From Trissonchulus latispiculum (taxonomy: Eukaryota > Nematoda > Enoplea > Enoplida > Ironidae), in assembly GCA_030248195.1 (NCBI GenBank), contig JASAND010000835.1:1-64000 (forward strand): a stretch of DNA of 64,000 nt. The letters are read 5' to 3'. The notes under the pieces are model-generated. The model was given only the letters and a program-made list of their open reading frames with translations, did not search any database and had not been told where the DNA came from. A program made the position numbers and the translations under genes. Every line of letters begins with the position of its first letter. The stretch's first letter is position 1. Below, one piece after another: positions 11,807-24,900 of this stretch.

Positions 11807-13100
11807 CAGTGGCGCACCCAGCGTTTTCTGACAGGGGGGCGGCAACAGTGTTGAAATTTTTTATAGTTATTTATTTCTACACATGTTTTTGTGCTTTGAG
11901 AACAAACATGTAGTAATTGGTTACATTGGTTGAGGTAGTTAAATAGAATTAATCATTCTCAGAAATGCGAAAGCAGGGGGTCTGGGGGGCGCAGCCCCCC
12001 AGAAGTTGAGAATTTTTTGCATTTTAGACCTGAAAACAATTTTTTCTGACCACTTTTTGTTGTTTCAAAGGATTAAAATTGTCTTCTGGCTAGCGCCCTG
12101 GTTTCACCGGATACATGAGGTATATACGTACTATATAACTCAAACTAATAAAACTCTAAACAAAGCAAAGCAACGTAGCTATGATAAGAAAAATTGGGAA
12201 GAAGCGGGGGTCTGGGGGCGGCAGCCCCCAGCTAAAAGCTAGAGCTCTTTTTAAAAAGCTTCACTTATTTGAAAATTTTTTGAGCCATGTTGTGGTTAGC
12301 AGTAGCAAAATTTGACTAAGCTTTTGTGTGTGCATTTTAAATCGTATTTTGTAAAAAAGCGTGCATATCAGGGGTTTTTAATGAATTTTTTGAAAAACGC
12401 AACCTGCGTAAATTTTGCATATATTTTTATTTTAGAATGCGTATTTTTAATTTCGACTGCGTAAAATTGCAAAAATTATATAGTATAAAGCTATAAACGC
12501 TTTTAGCTTCGATTTACTGCGTTTTTAAACAACGTTACGGACCTTAGCTTCATTTTACGTTGCATGCTCGTCGAACTGTGGTGTCAGAGTATGAATAGCT
12601 GGCGAAAAATAGATATATACGCAAGGTGTCTGGGGGCGCTGCCCCCTATAAGTAGAAGAAAATTTTAAAGTTCGGAGTAAAATTGTTTTCATAACTTTGA
12701 ATTCTTTGCCTTGATCAGTTTAATAGGTATATATATACATATAGGTAAGTAATAGTTGGTTAGACATAATGTTGCCTTGACCAGATAATATTTTAGTTTA
12801 CTATATGTTAAATCAAAATAGAAACAAACAGCAACGCATACTATGCATAGTATGCACAGAAAGCATAGCAACCGCTGCTTGCTATATACGTATACCGAAT
12901 AATAATTGAAGACCAGCCACCCCACCCCGCCCCATATGCTATCCTCGAAACAACCAAAGAATAGTTAATTCGCGCCGAAGGCGCGAAAATTTTTGTTTTT
13001 TCTGCTTTTTCTCCTTTCTGCTTCTTAATTTTTCTGACCTTCGAAACCTGACAGGGGGGGGGGGCGGCCGCCCCCCGCCCCCCCCTTGGGTGCGCCCCTG
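11807..13100. mobile_element. hAT-like non-autonomous element, 8-bp TSD GATTATAT
   Basis: The ends CAGTGGCGCACCCA and TGGGTGCGCCCCTG are inverted repeats with one mismatch, flanked by GATTATAT at 11799-11806 and 13101-13108. The interior has three GTCTGGGGGCGCAGCCCC-type hairpin motifs (about 11979, 12208 and 12630), the CGCGCC-GAA-GGCGCG hairpin at 12969-12987, and a long C/G run near the right end. There is no transposase. It inserted into the rearranged CAAGAGTAC copy at 11776, so it is younger than that repeat. Confidence 0.88.
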
Positions 13101-13108
13101 GATTATAT

Positions 13109-14052
13109 ATATATTATTATATTTATTATAATTGCTACAGTCTTACTGTGCTTATTTACTATTCCAGTACTGAATACTATATAAGCATTATCCAAGAAGT
13201 TTAGTTTTCCTTGTCCTGTAAAGGCTTGTTCTCGTCTCATTTTTGGATAAACTGAATGCACGTTTTTCAACTAAAGGCAGAGCTTTCCTGTGCTCTAGCT
13301 ATGGAAACAATATTTTGATGAAAAGTTTTGAATCTGAGTGTGTGCTAGTGCGTGGTTTTTGAACATTATTAGCAAAGACAGGGGGCATTTTCAATGGCTC
13401 TTCCTAGTTTTTATGACTGGAGACCTCATTTAGGGGCAAGTGCTTTTAGTGCCGTATCTCAATATCAGTTCAAAATGCTTATATGCGTCTCTATCTTATC
13501 CTTTCTGATGAGAAAACATTATTACTAAAATACACACTCTTCACACGATATTAAGATTTAAACATTTCTATGGTGAATCTTGTTTTCGCAGGAGAATAAT
13601 GAAACGATTCAAATTTTTTAGTGGGATGCAGGATGCAGGTAATCCAATTTCAAAATCTTCTTTTTGTTTGAAACTTTTAAGTAGTCAGTTGACATTTGAA
13701 CTCGTAAACCTAATAGGAATTCAAAAATTGATAGTTAAAAAACTTGTCGAAAATAGGGCCCCCACGGTTGCTTAAATGGAGCCCATGGTTCCGTACAAAC
13801 ATCGAAACTTTTTCAAACCGGCCATGCCGGGTTCGTGAAGGTGGAAAATTTACACCCAATTCAAATTTTTATTGAAAATCGATCGAAATCTAAACTTTCA
13901 ACATGTGCCTCTGATTACCGATAAAGTACCAAAATCTAAACCCTTTGCACCGTTTTCTAATTTCACAATATAATATTCGCCATGTTTGAGGCCATTTCCT
14001 TGTTTTTAAGGTTTTTGTTGTACAGTTATCTTGCAGAAACTATTACGAGTGT
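13109..14052. other. No gene seen
   Basis: AT-rich sequence starting with a short (TA)n-like tract. No exon, repeat array or inverted repeat was recognised. Confidence 0.45.
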
Positions 14053-14549
14053 TGTTTCAGTTTTGTTCCATTTTAGTTTCAGTTTCAGTTTCAGTCGGCG
14101 GACCAAAATTGTTTCAGTTTCAGTTTAAGTTTCAGTCGGTAACGTAAAATAATTTCAGTTTCAGTTTCAGTCAGAGTTTCAGTTTCCGTTTCAGTTCACT
14201 ATAAAAAGAACGGTTTCCAGCCTTCTGAGTTAACATAAAGCACATTTTAATGTTCATTCGGCTTCCCTTGCAGCTATGCTAACAGAATCGAAGCTAAAAA
14301 CCTTCAAAATTTCAAGTTTTAAGGAAAGACAACCTGTTTCAGTCTGAATTTCAGTCTTTTACCCAAATTAGTTTCAGTTTCAGTTTCAGTTTCAGTCGGC
14401 AGCCTAAAAAAGTTTCAGTTTCAGTTTCAGTTTCAGTTTCAGGTCTCTTCCCAAAATAGTTTCAGTTTTAGTTTCAGTGACTGAAACTGAAACCTGTACA
14501 AACTGAAACCTAGTTTCAGTTTCAGTTTCAGCGACTGAAACATCACTAA
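14053..14549. mobile_element. Foldback-like array of GTTTCAG units
   Basis: Dozens of GTTTCAGTTTCAG units, interrupted by short spacers such as TCGGCGGACCAAAAT, run from about 14053 to 14520. A short inverted part (ACTGAAACTGAAACC) lies near the right end. The right terminus CTGAAACATCACTA is the inverse of TAGTGATGTTTCAG. The left terminus GAGTGTTGTTTCAG is a diverged match. TAGTGATG ends resemble those of the 41832 element. No exact target-site duplication is left. Confidence 0.65.
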
Positions 14550-14694
14550 TTAACCACAAGAGTTAGAAATTGAATTTTAAGTAAAAAAAGCTCTACGTAA
14601 AGCTATAGATAATTGTCTTTAGCAGCAAGATGGGGCGTAAATTTTCCAAGCGGGTAGTGCAACTGCTGGCAGATTAGTGCCAAAAACAAATTTA

Positions 14695-15419
14695 GGGTCA
14701 ATTGAACTTTATCCCCCCAACTGGTTTGGGGGATAAAGTTCAATTGGGGTCAGTAATCAAAATAAGTGCTTAACAGATGTATATAGGGGTTTTCGGGGCT
14801 GCAGAACATGAATCTGAAGTCTATTTTTTATTTTGCTTTTCTTTAGCTCCGCATGAAGTTGTTGTAAAGTTGTAAGCTTAAGAATAAGATGTAAGCTTGC
14901 ACTGATCTAACGAAAAGTTGAATCGAAAAACGGACTTCAGATTCGTGTTCTGCGATCCCGAAAACCCCCACATACAACTTTTCAGCAAAATCGAAGACAT
15001 AAAATTTTTTGATTTCCCTTGGTTCCCCTTTACGAATCGAAAAAAATCGAATTTCGCGAAATAAAAAAATTTGCGATATTTGAACTCAGCGAGGTTGAAA
15101 ACATAGCCATACCAAATTTCAGCTATTTGGTAAAGTTTTGCGGAATGTGGGCCTGGGGGATTTCCTGAAAGGATCCATTTTTTGTCCTTGATTAGGCTGA
15201 AAACTTGCTTATAGGGGTTGCATTTTAAGCTTACAGCCTTAGCTTATACTGAGCTAACAAAAGAATTTAAAATATAGTACGTATTTATTTTAAGTAAATT
15301 TTGAAACAGTAATACCAAGAAAACACAATCTGACACTGAATTAGTCCCCTTAGGCGGGTTTTAATTCTGGGGGGATAAAGTTCAATTGGGGTTCTGGGGG
15401 GATAAAGTTCAATGGATCC
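14695..15419. mobile_element. Foldback, GGGATAAAGTTCAATTG family, 8-bp TSD CAAATTTA
   Basis: The left end GGGTCAATTGAACTTTATCC and the inverse of the right end (GGATCCATTGAACTTTATCC) match at 18 of 20 positions. CAAATTTA flanks both sides (14687-14694 and 15420-15427). GGGGGATAAAGTTCAATTGG units repeat two or three times at the ends. The centre (about 14867-14925) shares a core with the 16059 element (GTTGTAAGCTTAAG, GATGTAAGCTT, CTAACG) although the ends differ. No coding capacity. Confidence 0.85.
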
Positions 15420-15427
15420 CAAATTTA

Positions 15428-16050
15428 TCTTTTGTCTAAAGTCACAGGATGTTACACGAGTATCGGATCGGAATTAAACATTTTCATGTAATAATTTTCG
15501 TAAAGAATTGCGGTTGCTATGGCCAAATTTAGACAAAATAGACTTTAGATGATTCATTTGGCCTGATTTATTTGGCCCCTGTAAATCTGCAGGTTGATTG
15601 AGATATAGCACAGTGCACAAGTCAAAACTGATTTCTTAGAAAATGTTTGACGTCATTCTGTCTAAGCCTTCACCTTTAAAGCGCTATGCAGATTTTCTAT
15701 GCGCAAATAAAGAAATTAATCTCCCGTTTCTCTGTCCCATAGAAATAGACTCGGCCTTTTTTACTTATCTGGAGTTGAAGTGTCAAAAGGTATCCTGAAA
15801 ACTATTAGGCTCAAAATGAGCAGAAAATTTCAGGGAAAAAGAGAAGTAGCCTTGATTTCACAGGGCAACTTTTAAAGCCATTTTTCACTCTGCTATGCCA
15901 GCCATACCTTTAGACTGTATTTTTGAGCTGACTCTCGCTTGAAGTTGGCATGTATGCTCGCCTTCTCAATATTGGTGTCTAACAGGGCCTGCAAATATGA
16001 CATCAAATCATCGAATCTCATACCAAATTTCATTCATTTGTCAAAGGATA
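15428..16050. other. No gene seen
   Basis: AT-rich spacer between two foldback elements. No open frame or splice-bounded exon stands out. Confidence 0.45.
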
Positions 16051-16058
16051 GTAAAATG

Positions 16059-16673
16059 GGGTCTCTTGCGCAATTCCCCCCCCAGCCCTAACTTTTGATT
16101 TTTTTGACCAAAAACTTTGAAATTTTGTATGGGTGATACTAGAGGCTGATGAATTCAAAAATTCAAAAATTTTTAAATTTTAAAAAATTTTAAAATTTTT
16201 TGAATTTTAGTTTGGTAAGGGGGGACCAAAGGGAACCGAAAAGTTTTTTGAAAAATATTTTGCTGAAAACGTGCGTACAGGGGTTTTCTGGGTCGCTGAT
16301 TACGAATATGAAATCAGTTTTTCGATAAAGCTTTCCGTTAGCTCAATGTAAGCTAAAGTTGTAAGCTTAAGATGTAAGCTTATCCTGAACTAACGGAAAG
16401 ATTTATCGAAAAATAAATTTCAGATTCGTAATCAGCGACCCAGAAAACCCCTGTACGCACGTTTTCAGCAAAATATTTTTCAAAAAACTTTTCGGTTCCC
16501 TTTGGTCCCCCCTTACAAACTAAAATTCAAAAAATTTTAAAATTTTTTAAAATTTAAAAATTTTTGAATTTTTGAATTCATCAGCCTCTAGTATGCACCC
16601 ATACAAAATTTCAAAGTTTTTGGTCAAAAAAATCAAAAGTTAGGGCTGGGGGGGGGAATTGCGCAAGAGACCC
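16059..16673. mobile_element. Near-perfect palindromic MITE, 8-bp TSD GTAAAATG
   Basis: The two halves of this 615-bp element are almost perfect reverse complements for about 290 bp each. The ends are GGGTCTCTTGCGCAATTCCC and its complement. GTAAAATG flanks both sides exactly (16051-16058 and 16674-16681). The arms contain AAAATTTTTAAATTTT tracts. The central loop has the TGTAAGCTTAAG core shared with the element at 14695. The high arm identity suggests recent formation or gene conversion between arms. Transcripts would form long hairpin RNA. Confidence 0.92.
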
Positions 16674-16681
16674 GTAAAATG

Positions 16682-17402
16682 TTTGAAAGAGGAAACGTCT
16701 TTAACGTATTTTGGTAGAGAATTGAGTCGCATAGCTCAAACTGACTATCCAAACCTTTCATTTTTAATTTTTTAGGTAATTTTGTAATTGCTTATTACTG
16801 ATTTTAGTTACACACACACTAAAATTGTATATTATAGACCTAACTAATGGTCTTTCCATTTATCTTCTTCTCTGTATCTACCATCTGGTCTTGTTGCCTC
16901 CATCTTTAATTGGTATAGAATGATTGCAGCATCAGGTTTCCCACACAAACAGTGAAGTAATTTATTAAATTGTTCTCAATAAGGTTAACTGCCTTTCAGA
17001 TAAAATCCTAATAAACTAGTCGTTATTTGACAGAAAAGCCATCTGATACAAATGTATGTAGTTTTAGTAATCGGAAGTGGAATTTTTAGGTACTAGTTTT
17101 ATTGGAAAGCTGTAAAGTTGACGAACCTTATTTTCAATAGTGGTGTGACAGCTGTTCGTAAAATGTTAGTAAAGGACTGGACTACCGCTCCGAGCCTCAC
17201 CTTCAGGAGAGAGTGGCCATTGATCTGTCCAAACTGCCAGAGATCTAAAGTCTGACACAAAAATATGTGTAGAAAACTGTGATCACTTATAAAGCATTCA
17301 ATATTCATTGCTCAGACTCTAAGGATTTGCGTTTGAAAACTGCTAATTAGCTGTATAGCCAGTGTGCAGGATTGAAATCAAACTGATTGTAGGCTGACGC
17401 TA
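16682..17402. other. No gene seen
   Basis: The short minus-strand open frame at about 17099-17308 has no recognisable similarity or splice context. No repeat was recognised. Confidence 0.4.
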
Positions 17403-17690
17403 GGGTTGTTCCGATAGGAAATTGACCTGACCGGCCTGGGCCTAAATTATCAGCCGGGTCGGGCCCGGAGCCCGGGGCCCGCTACTGGGCACGGAGCCCA
17501 ATCAAAGCCCGGAACCCGCTACCTGGCCCGGCCCAAGGCCCGGGCCCGCTCCTTGACCCGGCTTTAAATCTCCGGCACGGTGATAGGCCCAGAGTCCGAA
17601 GGACGGGCCCGCTACTATGCCCGGCTCAAAGCTCGGGCTGCAGCAAGTCCCAAACTTGCAGACTGAGTCCGCCAGTGTGACGCCTTTCGT
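17403..17690. repeat. GGCCCGG-rich dispersed repeat, TAGGGTTGTTCCGATA start
   Basis: It begins TAGGGTTGTTCCGATAGGAA and continues as GCCCGGGCCCGCTAC-type units to about 17690. The start matches the array at 2848-3484 and partly the fragment at 20628. The right terminus is not obvious. Non-coding. Confidence 0.6.
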
Positions 17691-18993
17691 CAAGTTTAAG
17701 ACAGCACTATTCGACTATAATATTTACTCCATCCGACGTTTGGACAATAGTGAGAGTGAGAGTTAGGGCAATTGTATTACAATTAGCAAACGACTGCAAA
17801 ACTGCAGCTTTGATTTATTAAGATGACTGACATGGATCAGATGGATGGATGACTCAGCTCTCAGGGTACCAAACAGTAGCGTGGCTATACGCTATAACAG
17901 CAAAACCACCACTAGATTAGATTGTACTCCCGCATGAACCTGCTCATTACTGTGCGATCAAAAGTAAACATTTGGATTTAAAGTTAGCAGGTAGAATGTG
18001 CTGCTCTAGCTGTTGTAGCAATGTGAAAATGGGTCTATCAGGGTTGGTCGCACTTGATACGCAAGTGCGGATTACATACAAGTGTTTCATAAAATTTTTC
18101 CGCAAACTTGCGGAAATCAAGCAAGTTGCGGAACTTGACCCATTTGCAACGCAAGTGCGAGTACTAGCATTGCAAGTACGAGTAGAAGCAAAATTGACCG
18201 TAATTCTTTAAAAAGCAAGTTGCGGAACTAGTGCTTGCATTGCATTATGTATATGTACATATGTACGAGTAGAAGCAAAAATGACCGTAATTCTTTAAAA
18301 TTTGTAACTTTTTCAAAACTATTTAAAATTTACTGAAATTTTCACAAAGTGTGCAAAACATGTTAAAGCAGTTATTTATTAAATTTGGTAAAACTGTTAA
18401 AAAAGATTAGCGAAGATATTCAATTTTTGAAAATCGACTAGTTAAAATCTACTAGGCGACTTTACTTGCACTTGCAAGTTTACAAATGAGTGTTCCAGCG
18501 GGTTTCATGAAACCTTAACACAATGTAAATATGCCTTCCGTTATATTTTGCTTCAACTTTTGTTGAGAAATGACCGTTAACGTGTGGTTAGGTATTCTAT
18601 ATTCTACTCTAAGGTTTGAACATCATGTAAAATTGTAAGGATCATTTTTTCCCTGGGAATTCAAGAAAAAATATATATGTAGTCGAAGTTTTAGAATTGC
18701 AAAGTTCATTTTTAAACCTATATCATGTGTTAGTTATTATTAATTTCAGACCTGGTAACGTGCTTATATGAGCTGTACGTACACTCATTAATCACAACTA
18801 TTAAGTTTTAATTAACTAAAAAGCATATGCTTCATTTGGCTTTCAGTTCATTCTACGTATACAGGACCTAAATCCGTTCTAAATTCCTATAACCAGATTA
18901 CATGCAATGCATTTATTGAGATTAAAGATTTAGATAAAAATCCTTGTTATGTTGACTCCGTTTTAATCTTCTTCAAAATACACGTATCAAACA
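17691..18993. other. Upstream region of the SLC1 gene; GCAAGTTGCGG-type repeats
   Basis: At about 18036-18490 there are repeated GCAAGT, TTGCGGAA and TACGAGTAGAAGC motifs on both strands, probably another degenerate foldback. From 18500 to the ATG at 18994 the DNA is AT-rich and is the likely promoter and 5' UTR. No core promoter element could be assigned. Confidence 0.4.
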
Positions 18994-21900
18994 ATGTCAA
19001 AAGCCCGCAACAGCATGGATGACTATATACCGTTATCAAAATGTAATGATGGATCGCCTGCACCCCGGCAAAAATCCGGATCTTTCATTGACGAGTTTGC
19101 TGATCGAAGATTGTCGAAAATTCACGAAAATCTGCCCTCGGAAATTCAGAAATCGGCAAATCGGAAATTCCGTTGCAACCTGGGCTCAGAAAACTTGCTG
19201 CTGATTTTCACCGTGACTTCCGTTGCTGTCGGGATTATTATGGGACTATCAATTCGACAATTGGATCCTGATTTTAGCAGTCGAACCCGGGATGTTATGT
19301 ATTTGAAATTTCCGGGTGAAATATTCCTGAGAATGCTTAAAATGTGCATTTTACCCCTCATTGTGAGCAGTTTAATTAGCAGTTTGGCATCATTACAGTC
19401 TAGTACCGCTGGGCGTCTTGGTTTTTATGCTTTACTGTATTATACAAGCACCACATTCATTGCAGTAACTATTGGAATCATACTATCCCTGGCCATTCAG
19501 CCCGGTAAATGGTACGGCTTGAGACATGTACCACCTCAAGATAAAACCATTTGTATTTCGAAGGCTGTCGATACCATACTAGATTTGCTAAGGTACTGTT
19601 GGTTCTATTTTTTGCCATAAAATTTCAAGGTTTTCGTTGTAACATATTTAACGTCTTAAAAACATTAAAGTTTTAAATTAAATTAAATTAAATGAAATGA
19701 AATTAAATTAAAGTTGTTGTTGATCCACTTGAAGGGATGTGCTTTGATGTGCTCTGTGTTCCTTCTCAAGTTGTTAGATTAGTCCCCGGATCTGGAGGTG
19801 CCTGCATTAATTCAATTTTAGTAACTATAGTTAAACAGTATGACAAGTCGACACTCCGTATTTAATTAATTACACCAGTTAAGGTTATATGTAATTCCTT
19901 TTGAGCACATTTTTAGCTCCAAAGGTCCAAATCAAGCTGAAATTCGATGAAACTTTCCAAAACAATGTGTTCTGGCCCCTCAGCACAATCCGGGCCAGTA
20001 TAAAAAGCGGACGCGGACGCGGAAACGTCTTAAGACGCGGGATATAAAACGCGGACGCGGAAGCGGACGCGGGGTATAAAAAGCGGACGTGAACGCGGAC
20101 GTGGGGTATAAAACGCGGACGCCAACGCAGCGTATAATTTGCGGACGCGGACGCAGGGTATAATTAGCGGAAGCGGACGCGAGGTTTAAAACGCGGACAC
20201 AAAGCGACATGTGGAAGCACATCTAATACAACTTTAGCAACTTTTGCACGACGTCATGAAATAGTTGCAATAATTTACTATTAAAAGTATTTCACTCTTT
20301 CACTTTCACTCGGGTTCGACATATTCTGGGGTTATATAACTCTGTGGTTAGGTTAATCTTAAAAAACTAATAAAATATGAAACTACGGGCGAAAAATAGA
20401 ATAGAATAGAAAAACTAAAATAGAAAATGGATGTTTTCCATAACCCCTCCCCTCAAATTAAGCCGGTTGGTTAGGTGCTTCATTTATACGGAGGTAGCAT
20501 GTTAGGTAAGAAACATTGACATCAATAAATTAAATTGGAAAATTTTAATTATTGATTTAATTAATTAATTAATGGATTTAATTATTGATTTATCAGTTTT
20601 CGCAAAAGGGGTATTAAATAATTATTTTAGGGTTGTTCGGAAGCCGGCCCCCATTTTATTTTCGGGGGCCGGCCCACGCTGGTCCCCGAATCGACCGAAA
20701 TCCCCAAAACGGTCCCCTTTTCGATTTTATGTGGAAAGCATGAATTTTGCAATGCTAACGTATTAAATAAAGGTGTTAGCTATTTTTTAATGTTAGCTTT
20801 TGGCAAACTATCAGACTTCATCTTATATAGATAACTTCTTGGATGGAAATACTTTGGGAAAAATTTTCATAAGTTGACAAGCAGCAAAAATGTGCAGCGT
20901 CATCTATGCTAACGGAGAATTCAAATTTAACAAATTCAAAAACTATAAATTTTAAACACTCTAAACTTTTTCTAATTTTTTTAAATCATTGAGTGTCAGT
21001 GAACAAGCTGACAATGTATGAAAACATTTGGATCGCCCGACAACCACCAATCTAAGCAGCTTTGTTTCAGGTGGAATTGTGGAAGTTCTTAAAAATATAG
21101 CCAAATTTTTACTATGCCCTCGCCGCCAGACGCCAAGTCCGTCAAGAAATCCTGGTCCTGTTTAAGTCTCATAATGACTGATTGTAAGATATTGGAGAAG
21201 TTTTCGGAATTTTGTGTGGTTTTCAGTTCTTTAATCTTTTTTGCTTCATTCTGTTTTACTTAAAAAGTCACTTTTGAAGAATCAACTGGCATTTACTGAA
21301 AATCGAAGTATTATTATTTAAAAATCAAAGATTCGATAGTAGGTTTTGGTGAAAATCTGAAAAAATCTAAATTTCAGTATATATTAAAGAATTTATTTCA
21401 AATTAAATAATTTGGTAAAAAATTATTTATATTATAAAAAAATAATTGGTAAAAATTTGAAAATATTTCTCCACATATATATATTTACAATTATTAAAAA
21501 TAACTAAAGTTTCGATAATGGTTTGTAACGAGAATTTAAAAAGTCAGCTTCTGGGCGCTAAGGCCCACCAGAGAAATTGACCTACAAGAGAGCTTCCAAT
21601 CAGACCTATCTATATGCCACTGATTATATGTCGCAGTATACACTTTGATTCATGCTCCAACTTTGCAAACGGAAAAGCAGGGAAACATATATACATACAC
21701 ATAGAAATAGACAATTATATATATAATTAATTCGCACTAATTAATTCCATATACATGACGTTAAATATTTTTCTTTTAATTGTAAATTATTCCAGCTATT
21801 TTATGACGTAGTCCAAACGTTTTTGTTGTATTAGATGTGCTTCTTTGCGTGAAAGCATTTATGAAACCTGATTACTTTATGCTGCAAGCAGATTATATTA

Positions 21901-24900
21901 GCGTCTGCTTTGTGTCGGAGTTTTATACCTTAAGTCCGCGTCCGCGTTTTATACCTTGCGTCCGCGTCCGCTTCCGCAAATTATACCTTTCGTCCGCGTA
22001 CGCGGATTATACCAAAAAGTGACGTCCGCTGTTTATACCCTACGTCCGCGTCCGCGTCCGCTTTTTATACCCCGAGTCCGCTTCCGCGTCCGCGTCCGCT
22101 TTTTATACTGGCCCCACAATCCCGCTTCAAATATACTCGCCATTTCCGTTCTCGACTGATTTTGTCACTGGGCAAGAAGCGGTCCCAGATTAGCTAACAT
22201 TAACTTTCCAATTAATATCCAGTATACCGTAGTGTTTAAAAATGTAGTTTTTGCAAAAATGCGACCAAGTTTTTTAATGATTGTTGTGGAACGTTTACTA
22301 TGCAAGCTATGTAGACGATAACCATTTATACATATTTGTTTAACACAATAATACCCCAGGACTCTTTTTAGTTGCGGCGTTGCGGTGATAGCTGGTTAGC
22401 CAAATAGGTAGCTTGACCAAGTTGGGTAAAGTAGGCAGAATTTAACATTTTGGCAAATATATACCCATAACGAATAGTGATTAGGGTCTCTAGCTATTTG
22501 ATAGTGATATCGAATAATATAAAAGATCTCGAAACAATTTACTTCAGTCCGCAAAAATTTGAAGGATTGCACTTCTTCTAAAATTCATTGAAAAACGTTT
22601 AAACAACCAAAATAAATTTATATCTAGCAAGGGCCAATCCCCATCAGTCAAAGCTTTCTATTATTATGCAACATTATTAGCAACAACAACATCAGCAACA
22701 CTATGAAGGCTGACTACGGGCGCACATCCAACTGGAGTGGGATTTATGGATAAAAATATCCAGCTACATTTTGATAGAAGGGTAACTTCTTAACTCAAAG
22801 AAATGCATGAGAAATCATGGTTCAAAGTTGGTGTATCCAAAAGGAATCAGCACCTTAAGCTGGTGTGCCCCCAATCACGAGTGATTCGTAATCGAAACCA
22901 TGGACCGTAGCAGTCCGCACCCCATCAGAATTGTGTGCCTGATACGAAGAGACGCACCAGCGTCTTTCCCCTTCTCTGATATATACTGTTTGACCAGAGT
23001 TCAGACCAGGTTAGCTTCACCAGGTTACCGTAGGCCTCTTGGAACTAGCTCGCGGCTCCCTAAGACCTCATTATTTCCAAGTTCTATTTGTTTAACCGTG
23101 TGTCTGACTAAAATGTGACTGTTTTAGAAACTTGTTTCCGGATAATCTGGCCGAAGCAACAATGCATTCGGTTAGCTATATATACTTTCGATAAGTTGCT
23201 TTTAAGTTTTGATTGATATCGTTTGACGTTATTAAAACCTTAGGTATCATTACATACATTATGTATATTATATTTTTATGAACAGTCATAGGTGATGCAA
23301 TATGTAATATATGTGTGGTTGCATTGTATATAGTATGTATTAGTAGGTTTGTATCACTATCACTACATGTTTTATTTAATTGCTAAATTTCATACGTTTC
23401 ATTTTAGCTGAAAACTTGCAGTATGTTTTATCGTACAGAAGGCAACGATTCCATTGCCCTGGATCCAAAACAAGCCATATCACTTTCTCCAGGTTCGCGG
23501 CTAAGCTTTTGTAGTAAAGCAAGACAATGAGAGTTGATAATTATAAGAGTTTGAGGTAAGCAAGACTACGAAACACAAAAAGTAGGAAAGAAGCCCCTTT
23601 TTGGACTAAATGTTTGCAACATCTTGCAGCCTAGTAACCTGTATTATATTGTCCTCGATTGGAACAACGCTTCAACAGAGCATTGGAACAACGAAGACTG
23701 CCGGAACATAAGCTGCGTTTCAAGTTAACTAGGATTGCTGTAGACCATTAACAGAAAACGCGTAGCAACGGAAAGTGAAGCAGCAGTGCAGAGGGAAACG
23801 GACTAAAAAGTTACTAGTCGAAGCCGGATTTTTTGTAAACTGTAAATTGTTCGCGAGATTTGGTCAGTAAATTAATAAACGTGTTCAGCTCAGAAGGGTT
23901 GAAAAGGTTAGAACCAACGGTTAATGAGAGCTATTTTTTCGTTTCTCCTTTTTACTACTGCTCGGCTTGACTGTTTGTTCATTGTCCCGTTCTCTGATTT
24001 TCGGCCGACACGGAACTATTTAGAACTGTTTTCTGTTGCATCGTTTTTCACTCGTTAACCGTTGTTTGATTAGAGCCTGGGAATTCTGGAGCGCATATCA
24101 GCCACTTACCGCTTTACTGTTCAGATTGTAAATTTAGGAAAATTTTGAACAAGAATAGCTCCTAAATTATGTCCTGACGTTTGTCTTTAAAAATATATAC
24201 CGGAGATGTGGCACCCCAATGCTGAGTTGTACCTCTTTAGAGGTTATGCCTGTTACTTTTAAAGCATTGGAAACCTCTGGGCCGCGTTTCAAGCTTCCTA
24301 GGAGGGTGTCTGGGCTGGGAGCTGTCTAGGACGGTGCTAGAAGACCTCCTCCTAAACCCATTTCAAAAGATTTCTCTTAAGTTAGCTGGCGCTGCTCCCA
24401 ACTTGGGAGAAAAAGTTAGGAGTGGTGGTGAGTAGCACTTCTAGCTTAGAAGAATCTTTTGAAACACATTTCTCCTAAGTGCCCACCTAAGCTCATCTTA
24501 GGAGTGCTCCTAGGCGTAGGAGGACCTTTTGCAACGCTTTTGCTTGGCTCGGCGCGGCCCGGCCCGCTGGCAAAATGTTTCCGCCCAGCTGACAAAATCC
24601 CAAAAGAAAATTTCCTAAATTTTACTAAAAATATTGTGTCAAAAGCTTATGCATGATGGAAATGCTAAATTATGCTATGAGATGTTACGTTTTGCTGTAA
24701 AATAACCAGAATGAGCAAAGGTTTAGCTAGTTTTAACTATTTTACAACACTTTCCAGAGTCGATCCGGCCCGTTTCGGCCGGCTCGGGTTCACTCCGGCC
24801 CATAGTTAAAAAATTTTCGGCCCGGTGTCGTATTATATTTTCCCCCCGTGATATTTTCCCCCTATAGGGTATAATATTTCCCCCCGTGATATTCCCCCCC

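Larger units (their letters stand above)
19593..23127 (+). other. Intron 1 of the SLC1 gene
   Basis: A 3.5-kb intron from GTACTG to TTTTAG. Its centre is the 19992-22114 foldback. An (AATTA)n-like stretch lies at 19673-19705. The 22123-23127 part has no recognised gene; the open frame at 22900-23118 is not supported. Confidence 0.8.

Noticed and set aside
19980..20222. Arg-rich minus-strand frame in intron 1
   Set aside because: It is a translation of the GCGGACGCGG/TATAAAA arm repeats of a foldback element.
22900..23118. Open frame just before exon 2 of the transporter gene
   Set aside because: It overlaps the intron 1 acceptor region, has no family resemblance, and the gene joins correctly without it.
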